Of a DNA stretch of 64,000 nucleotides, positions 55,402 through 64,000 are shown piece after piece. The notes under the pieces were generated by a model. That model did no database searches. It worked only from the letters and a program-made list of their open reading frames with translations, and had not been told where the DNA came from. Position 1 is the stretch's first letter. Each line of letters starts with the position of its first letter. Both the position numbers and the translations under genes were made by a program. The DNA is from Hermatobates lingyangjiaoensis (Eukaryota; Arthropoda; Insecta; Hemiptera; Hermatobatidae), in the NCBI GenBank assembly GCA_026182355.1, contig JAPFBL010000117.1, positions 797,501 through 861,500 on the forward strand, given 5' to 3'.

Positions 55402-58400
55402 ATTCAGAGCAGCTTTGAGTTTTCACTGAGATGTACAAATTTCATAGATTCAATTGAGAGTCTCTATTTAATAACTTATCTAAAGAGTGAGTAAATATTT
55501 CATTACTTTAAATGTTCACTATTAATAAAAAATTAAATGTTTCAGCGTCACTTTTATGTTTTTTCTTATCTCCGTTTTTTTTTTTAAATATAGATGAGTT
55601 TATTTATTTATCATTCCTCTCAGTTTTCAAGTAACAAAATCTTTCATCTTAAAGGTTCCTATATTGAAGAAAAGCCAAAAATCATCGTGGAATAGAGTTG
55701 AACATGAGTGCTTCTAAAAAAAAATTATTCTTTGGGTTAGCATCGTATTAATCCATTCTATAGCCCCTGAATTAATAAATCAATATATTATCGATGATTA
55801 ATGGAAGTGGAAGGACGTCCTATCAAAAGCTCCTGGTGCATCTAAGAAGAAGTCCAGAGTAATTAGTTTACGGCTAATGATTATTTTGTTTTTCTTCACA
55901 AAATTTATAAAACTGAATCTATTAATTTGACATTTTCGTAGATATGTTGTGGCATATGAAGATATACCAAAAACCTTTTATTTATGTATCTAATAATTGT
56001 CATATTTAGAGCAATATTACTCTTCCAATATTATAAGTTCATAACATTTTTTTGTACGACAGTATCTAATGCAAAATATTAAGTTGTTTAAATTTTTGGA
56101 AAAGTGGATAAAATAGAGCTTATTTTTCATGAAGTGTAGAAAGTACCTTAGTCCTGCTTTATTATATTAAGCTCAAAACTTCACTTATTCCTGCACAAAA
56201 GTAATGGCGTTCATAAACACACTAAGAAATATATGTCTCATATAAAATTTGTTAAGGTGGGCGACATGTAGATCGATTATAACACTTTCTGCGGGCAATC
56301 AATCATCCTTCACTCTGGAAAATATCAAACAATATATATATCATTGGCCTGTACTTTTGTAGATCTAGAAATTGTATTGTTCTAAAATACCATATTAACT
56401 GCTTAATGGATCATCAAATTTCTTTTATTAAAACTTTAAATAGCAATCTTGTTTCCCTGGATTTTTATCAAAAATTTCTTTAGTCAATAAAATCAAATCC
56501 AAGAAGTACAGCATGTCATACATTATTCCAAGTTGAATTATTGGTTTTTAGAGCTGTATTTCCTTTTCATTCACCAATATTGATTTATAGCATACACATT
56601 TTAGGTACAGCGTATACAAATATTCATTCTTCATTCATAACTAGCGTCATTATGATCTTTAAATGTGTGGCTTTAAGCCAAAGATAGTGTCCTCCGGTTT
56701 TGAGAAACAACCATTAGTCAAAGTGAGTCAAACTAAAACAATATTTTGATTAGTGAAGGTCATTAGTGATGGATGAAAAGTCATTAGGAGAAAAATATAT
56801 ATATTTATTAAATGATTTCTAAAAGAAAATGGAAACTCATTTACTAAAGGAGAGAGATAGACTTGCGCAGTCAGTAATGGAATGCCCCAGACAATTAGTT
56901 GTTTTTATCTGATAGTTATTTGATACTTTAGTATCAAAAATTGAAAAAAAAAACCAGTAAATATGTTCTGCCAATATACTCAATATAATTAGAAATAGTA
57001 ATTTAAAAGCTTCCTTTAATCTCAAAACAAACAGTTTTGAATTAAAGTTCAAAATTTCAACTTCAGTAAATCTCAAAACAAACATGGTAGACAAAAACGG
57101 CATAACATTGTCGATTGCAATTTATAATACTAGTATCATTATGAAACTCGAGACGAAATTGATGAATAAGATGGGATATTGAGTATCAAAGACAATAAGT
57201 GATATTACTTCTGCCTTTAATGCTTTAAGAAATGAAATAATTAAATTTAAAACAGGATGAAAATATAAAGAACCAAAGATGTCAAAGCAAAATACTTACA
57301 TACTTACAGTATGTAACAAAAACAAATAGTGAAAGGAAAAATTGATCTTGTAAAGCTGCAGATGGGTAGAAAATATTTTAAACAATTATATTGACAAAAA
57401 AGCAAAAGAGAGAAATTCCAAATCTAAGGATGATATAACTGCTACCTTGAGTAATAAAAAATGGTCATGACTCATAGTGTATTATATACTAGAAGAAGTT
57501 AATTTAGACAATTCTGCTGGCATAATATCAGAATAGAACTCAAAGTTAATAACTAGAAAAGTATATAGTTGGGAAACTGATAGTAGAATACAAATCTAAA
57601 AACAATGGAAGTCTGATTCCAGAAATTTTGCCGGCTTCCTCAGCAGGAGATTGAAGACCCAATGGAAGATTTGTGGAACAGCTGACTACTAGCAGTAAAC
57701 AGTGAGCAGACCCTGTGACAGCAAAGTGACATGCCCAGTTTTTTTTCAGGAGGATTCCATGAAAATGTGCATCCGTCACTAAGAGGTCATGCGCCAAGAA
57801 GCAGAATTTTGAGGGGGTAAAGATATAAAAAAATTAAAATAATAAAAAGCTAACAAAAAATTTGAAATTTGACGCCAAAATCAGTTTTAAAGCCGTAATA
57901 TGTTTTTATGTTTTATATGAGTAATAATGTTTTTAAACGGATTTTTCAACTTTAATATTTGCAAATTAAAAATCAATTTTTTTAAATTTTTCAAAATTAG
58001 TTTTTTTCTAAAAGGGCTGAAAGTTTATTACATTTGTTTGCGTAGAAGGTGAATTTCATTTAACGTTTTTTTTATGATGCGAATAATACGTTTCTATTTT
58101 GAATAACGACTTTGAAATATGGACGCTTGAGCTATAATGTAGAATTTTTGTAGGTACTGGATTTACCCAACAGGGAATACTTAAAACTAACACATAACAA
58201 CGGACGTATATAAATAGACACAGGAAACTTTAGACAAATTTAAATATAGATATATGTTCACAGAGTACTCCATATTCCCTGCATTAGTATGTTGGAAGTT
58301 TTTGTAAAGTTACCATTGCTAGTTCTTAAGTAAAGTAACAGTCTCTAGTTTTCTCATTCAATGAATACCTATATATTGAAGTCCTTATAAATGTTGTTAT

Positions 58401-58515
58401 TGAATTTACGTATCTATTAATGAATGATGTACTGTTATGTTATTCGAAACGACTGGATATTTGAACCATGATTTGAATATGAAAAACTTACCAAGTCCCG
58501 AGTTTATTTTAATAT
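55402..58515. other. AT-rich stretch, no gene seen
   Basis: No convincing coding or element. A less AT-rich patch lies at 57590-57800 with an 83-codon minus-strand frame of unknown nature. Confidence 0.5.
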
Positions 58516-58519
58516 ATAA

Positions 58520-58665
58520 AATTCAAGTAGAGTAACACGCAGAATAAAAAAACACACTTATAAACTCAAATTTTCGGGCAATTCGTCCTTCAGGAGAAAA
58601 GAGAAAGAGTGACCAAACACGTTGTAGACGCAATGGCAAGTAACCGACCCGGCAGTTTTAGTAAA
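58520..58665 (-). mobile_element. PLE terminus, family of the 39.3-kb foldback
   Basis: CACGTTGTAGACGCAATGGC, GGAGAAAAGAGAAAGAG and CAAATTTTCGGGCAATTCG match the 39.21-39.33 kb arm. On the minus strand the box reads CTGAAGGA (one base inserted), then GAAA and ATAAGT, so motifs are worn. Confidence 0.75.
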
Positions 58666-58669
58666 CGTT

Positions 58670-60235
58670 TCAGTAAACTTTGTCACAATCAAGAGCATAA
58701 TTTTGTATTTGTTTTGGAATATTCTTTTATTATTTGAAAATCCAGATTTCACTTTTTTTCCCTATAAAATACTAAATTAACTTGTGAGGATTTTATGAGG
58801 ATGGAAATTATAAAAACTTTTTATCTTAAATTTTGAAGTCATTATTTTTGCCATTGGTTGGTTCTTGGAGGCACACGATATATTTGACCGTCAATTTTAA
58901 ATAACTTCAAATTTAGGAAGATTATCTTTTTGAAAATGTTGCACATTATCAAAAATTGTTTGCAATAAAAAGTATATTATATATAATTATATATAATATT
59001 ATATTATATATTATATATAATTTTAATATTGGATTGGTGAACATATAATTTAATGATTTATATAAGTAACTGCAATTATTTCTTATAAACATAATAAATT
59101 CAATAATTATATTTAAAACTTAATTATACAAAACTACAACTGTTTGAGACTAAAATATTCTATACACACATTCTGTTAGATACTAAATAAAATCTGAAGT
59201 TGGTCGTTTTCGAGTTCTAATCAGGTTAAGAGCTTTCGGCAGTCGGAACAGGGGATTCATTCGCCTTGCTTGCTGCTAATATGCAAGCTATAGTGCCTCC
59301 CATCTAATCATCTAATAGACATTGCAAATACTTCTCATGCTCATTGTCACATATCCTCCACGAGTATCGCACATTGTTCTCAATTGAAAGTAATGTTCGG
59401 TGCCACATCACTTCCACACTATAACGATTCTTCTTACTTCAAGAAATTGCGTCACCACAAAGTAAGTAATTAATATATTTAAATATAATAAATCAAATCA
59501 CTTAGCATTAATATTAATACATTAAAATTTTATATACAAGAACATTAATTTACTTCTTAAATATTAAAACACTTTTATACACATCAACATTCTAACATAA
59601 AATTTTGGTATTAAAAAATTTTGCGAATTTAAATAATGCAAATATTTTTAAATGTATTTATAATTTTTTAAAGTTTTAATTTCTTTTTATTAATCAATTC
59701 ATGTTTCTTTTTACTGTCATTATATATCCAATTTAGTTGATAGTTTATCTATTTTTACTTTATTCTTTATGAGTATAAAACATTTTACTAAACGATGTTA
59801 TAAATAATAGATTGGATATTGCAGAGAATATTTATCCAGCAAATCAGAGATATTAATTTTTCTTTCAATAAATTGATGGCACGAAAAAAATGATTGTATT
59901 CATATTTTATTCACGTTAAAAAATCAGAAAAAGGAAATATCGTACTTTTTGTTGAAAATCAAAGGTTTTTTATTAGTTTTGAGTTTTTTTTTTGTTCTAC
60001 CTTTCGTTGATTTTGGACTATAGTAGTAAATACCATTTGAGAAATTTATTAAAAAAACAGGTAAATCATATGAGATGTTGACGTATGATCATATGATATG
60101 ATTCAACTACTCTCTATTTGATCTGAATACCATAGTTAAAATCATTGAAAGCTCAAGCAGTTCTAAAACAATCATGGTTTACAGGATTTCAAGAAATTTC
60201 TATTGTTTTATATTAAACAAATGGGTAGTAATGGA
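58670..60235. other. AT-rich stretch; GC-elevated patch 59195-59465
   Basis: The patch contains GCTAATATGCAAGC (POU octamer-like), ACATTGTTCTCAATTG (paired SOX-like) and ATCTAATCATCTAATAG in 200 bp. No frame across it looks coding. It is the most enhancer-like segment in the window by eye, but unproven. AT-palindromic sequence lies at 58976-59022. Confidence 0.35.
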
Positions 60236-60700
60236 GTGATTAAGCGCCTCTAATAGCATCTAACACTCAACTCCAACTTTCGGCCTTCACGAGGCTACCC
60301 TGTTAACCTGCTATATGCAGGGACGGTGCAGGGACCTGCTATAGAGGAGGAGAAGGTGATCAGGGGCTGGGCCTGACCACCTTCGTTTCCCATCCTTCCT
60401 AATCCCCAAATCCCCTCCTTTTATCTCAGCCACAATCTAAGGTGTTACGCGATCCGTGCCGAAGGATGGATGATACAGGGGTTTCTGTATTAGGAACGGA
60501 ACCTCAAGGGCACCAGTCAACCCCCTTGAGTAAACAGCCTTACTCCGGTATGCGGTGCTCTGCCGGAGCGGACGAAATAACACCTATAGAGCTTCAGGGA
60601 TTTTCCCCTGTAAGAAAAACTTTTACCGCTGGAACCAGGAAAAGTTCTGAGCTTATGGAGGCGTTGAAGCTAACTGCTGGGTTACTTTAGTACAGAAAAG
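60236..60700 (+). other. GC-rich segment with 82-codon open frame, unknown
   Basis: Base composition changes abruptly to near-balanced. An open frame at 60442-60690 reads MLRDPCRRMDDTGVSVLGTE and so on to a stop after TAGLL, with even codon use and no low-complexity tracts. No domain is recognisable. The C-rich leader before it and the abrupt ends suggest the 5' part of a retrotransposon, but no reverse transcriptase follows. It could also be a single exon of a host gene. Confidence 0.4.
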
Positions 60701-63700
60701 GAGAAGTACAATAGTTTTTTTTTGAGTGCTATAGTCACCCTCAAATAATAAAAATAAAATAATAAAAATTAAACAAATAATACTCATGTAACATAATAAT
60801 ATTTGTAAAAATAAAATTTTTAGAACAATAATTAATTGATAATCAATGAAATAAAAAAAGAAATACTTAAATTAATACCTGTCATATAAGTCACATTCTC
60901 CAAAACCAATAGTAAATAATTGAATTATGACAATTTTGTAAGCATTTTTTTTTTTTTGAATGGGTGAGTTATTTTTAGTTCAACTAAAAATTATTCATGA
61001 GGTAGGATGCTAATTTTGCTTATCCATTCAGTATTGCCATTAAGAATTAAGCTAATTAGGGAAGACTTGCTTCGAGAATATAGGCTCCTGGAGTGATTAT
61101 TGAATAACTGTTGTTATTAATAATTTGCTGAAACAATAAAATTTATGCTGAATTTTATTGTTTCAGCATCTATTGTAAGTAACCGCGGAATTCCAAAAAT
61201 TTAGGTCGATCCATATTTGGCCATTCTATTCTGCACCGCAGTTACACTCAATTGGTCAACATGCGTTTTAGCCTTCACCTGAAATATAAAAATACTTACA
61301 GGTGAAATTTTCTACAACTTCTCGGAATTGCCACTTTGTATTTGGAATCAATTTATAAATGCATGGGTTGAATGATCGTTTTACTTTGAAGGAACTCAAT
61401 TTGTGAGAAAAAGTATCATCCAAAGTCATTTCCAATTTCTTGATTGAGCAATATTTCTACTGGTTATAACCACGTTTTTAACTTTGCTTTCAATGTTTGG
61501 AGATATCCCTAGGCTAGACAATATTTAAACAAGATAACCTATGGAATTGGATTTTTGTAAAATACCACTAGTAAAAAAATAGTTGTAATATTCCTAAGTT
61601 CAAATTTTTGTTGCTTCGTCTGAAACCATAAATTTAAGGCATCCGTGCATGCATGGTACTTTATTTCAGAATGTTGTTCTAGAAAAATATTTATCTCGGA
61701 TTGGGATGATGGAGTCTCTGATGTTGATAAGGTTGTCACTGCATCTAGTGTTACTCGATAAGTTTCTGTAGAATCAAAGTCTGATCAGTTAAGATAAGAA
61801 AAGTGCCACAGTTCTGTAGGTCCAAACGTTTTCATGATTTATTTGTTCATTTTAAACTAAATGATAAACATGTTCTAGTGATATTGGCTTTAAGATGAAC
61901 CTAAGACTTTTTTAAAGAAGGATAGTGGTAAAAAGTGGAGAGATATTACTTTGGTGATGTTACTTCATTTTGAATAATTCAATGATATGCTATAAATTAA
62001 CATGAATAAATAAGAATATTCATTTATATGAATATTTAAAAAATAAAAAATAGGAGAATCAACTTCGACCAGCCATGTTGGATTATCAACATATCGGGAA
62101 GAATATGTTAATTTTCAGAAGTGACTCCTAAATGACATATTTCCAAACGTCCTCAAAGGCCCTTATTAAAAGGAAAAAGACTGATAGAGCCAATGTCGGC
62201 TGCTAAAATGAGATCAAAAATTAACCTTTATTATATATAAAAATCTTTGAATTCTACAAAAATCTGATAAAATTTATAACATTCCAAAAAATTTGGCCAA
62301 CACAAATACTGAAGTAGACAGAACAAGTAAAAGTGACTTATAAGAAATGAAAACTTGATATATAACGTCCATTACAACAGAGGAAACTCTGGCTCAAAGG
62401 CTCAAATAATAGTACTTCTGTTGACAAGAACAAAAATAAAAAATGACAGAACTTGAAAATATGTTACCTCAGCAAACAGAGGATAACAGTCAAGGTTTTA
62501 CAAACGAAAATAGCATTTCCTTCCATTACCACTGGTCGCTATCAGCAGATAAGACCAATATTTTCCAAACAGAAAATATTAACATAGATCTTATAAAAAC
62601 AAGATATCTAAAACATAAGACGTTAATACAGGAACTTTTATTATTGGTGATTATTATTATTCGAGCAAATGATATTGGTGACAATATGACAATACTGCGA
62701 TCAAAAGTCAGAATTTATGAGCTAGAAAATTTTGCTTAATCAAGCAAAAATTGAAGTTATTGATTATTTAGAAGGAAAACAAATATAAGCTTAAAGTATA
62801 AGAAGAACAAAAACAAGTATTTATTAGATAAGCTAGTGATAGTCTCGATGTTTTAGAAGTATAATCCTATATTTAGTCATAATTGCTTTAATTTTTAGTC
62901 GATTGCTTAAATCCAATTGAAATTTAGGAATATATTGTCAATGATTTTTAGCTACTTGCATTATTGCTTATGCTCCTACTTGTACGAAGTTGAAAAAGAA
63001 CGCTGTGCTTTATTTATCGCTTTATCTACTAAACTTACAAAAATAAACGGAAAGAGAACAGACTTGCTAAGAATGTGGGTGACTTAATAGCCCAGTAGAG
63101 TTTAGAATCTATGATGTCGATATTATAATAAGTTCATATCGGTATGAATAACATATCAAGAGAGAAAATAACCTTACTGACCTCTGTTAATCATTCTTAT
63201 TAAAAAAAATAATAACTCCCTCATTAAAAAGAGGTGTTATTAAATTAAAATTTTAAATTAAATAGTAAGTCATTAAAATGACTTACACGGTTATCTTCAG
63301 ATAAGAAATTATGAAATAAAAGATTACTTAACTTGCTCTCAGATATAGCACCTTGAGCATTCTATTTAATCATAGATTACTAACACAGATTGTGAGTATT
63401 GTTAGGAAAGAACTGCTTAAGGCTCATCATAGTCTCATTTATATGTAGATGCATTAATTTAAACGTAGATTTATTAACTCTGAAATATGAATGACATATT
63501 TAAACAAGCAGTGAAACCAAAATTTTGGGAAAACTGTTGGAACAACAAAAATACATTACACTCAAGGAAACTATAAGAAATTAACTATTAATGCTGCCAA
63601 AAAGAAAAGGAAGAGAAATAATAAATGAAATTAAAGATACTATTACATTAATCCAATGAAAAAATAATGAAAAAAGTTATAAAGAAAAGCTGTTATAGAA

Positions 63701-64000
63701 AAATTAATTAAAAGTTATGTGAAAGTTTATGACATAAAGCATCCTTAGATATATTTATTATTATGATACTGGACACACAAAATTATGTTACTGATACTCA
63801 AACTCACTTAATGGGGTAGATTTAGTAATAAAAACTGCATAGTACAAGGAGGCCATGCGTTGGCATTAGTTTTCATAATAACATAAGAACTTGTGTTGGT
63901 GGAGAGGGGATGTTGGAAAAAGAAGGACGGCAGTTAATAGTGAGGCAAATTTAATATCAATGCCCACATTCTACCTTTCCTCTACCAATGAGTGACAGGA
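60700..64000. other. AT-rich stretch, no gene seen
   Basis: Short frames (for example a 98-codon frame at 62443) show no domain or composition that would distinguish them from chance. A T-run lies at about 60947-60957. Confidence 0.5.

Overview
This window looks like AT-rich nuclear DNA from an animal, most likely an arthropod and perhaps a chelicerate. That assignment is inference. It rests on several Penelope-like retroelements (PLEs) with GIY-YIG endonuclease domains, a mariner copy, a Helitron helicase remnant, tRNA-derived SINEs whose 3' tail resembles the arthropod telomere unit, long (TA)n microsatellites, and the absence of compact genes. I found no host protein-coding gene, no true tRNA or rRNA gene, no CRISPR array and no operon. 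Almost every recognisable item is a transposable element or its debris, separated by AT-rich sequence with no detectable coding.

Layout. 0-8 kb is mostly featureless, with one 245-bp foldback insertion flanked by a 13-bp target-site duplication (TSD) at 2.2 kb. 8.2-10.7 kb is a cluster of PLE terminal fragments joined to (TA)n tracts. 12.7-14.1 kb holds a PLE leader and the start of its ORF. 16.1-16.7 kb is a four-copy 123-bp tandem array carrying a hammerhead-like motif, with an inverted fifth copy. 19.5-20.7 kb has a diverged GIY-YIG fragment and a SINE interrupted by a MITE. 21.9-24.4 kb has PLE pieces from several families, including a thumb/GIY-YIG remnant on the minus strand. 24.4-28.8 kb is unassigned. 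28.8-32.7 kb holds a SINE, a 907-bp internally deleted mariner, a foldback element and a second SINE. 35.4-38.2 kb holds a PLE terminus, a second GIY-YIG remnant and a decayed non-LTR reverse transcriptase. 39.0-39.7 kb has two further foldbacks. 41.8-42.3 kb is a hAT-type MITE. 43.2-47.3 kb is the centrepiece: two near-identical PLE copies head to head, forming a palindrome with 1.58-kb arms. 50.2-50.8 kb is a Helitron helicase pseudogene. 55.1-55.4 kb is a third SINE. 58.5 kb is another PLE terminus and 60.2-60.7 kb a GC-rich ORF-bearing segment of unknown origin.

Unifying pattern. At least ten short fragments from several sequence families share one architecture on their sense strand: a CTGANGA-like box, a short hairpin, GAAA, then a GTAAGT-like motif. 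This resembles the hammerhead ribozyme core reported in PLE terminal repeats, followed by what could be a splice donor. Many fragments occur as head-to-head inverted pairs and abut (TA)n. The best candidate for something undescribed is the short foldback family at 2.2, 10.6, 32.1, 39.0 and 43.3 kb. Three of these copies have clean 13-16 bp TSDs, and each copy has one complete end and one truncated, inverted end.
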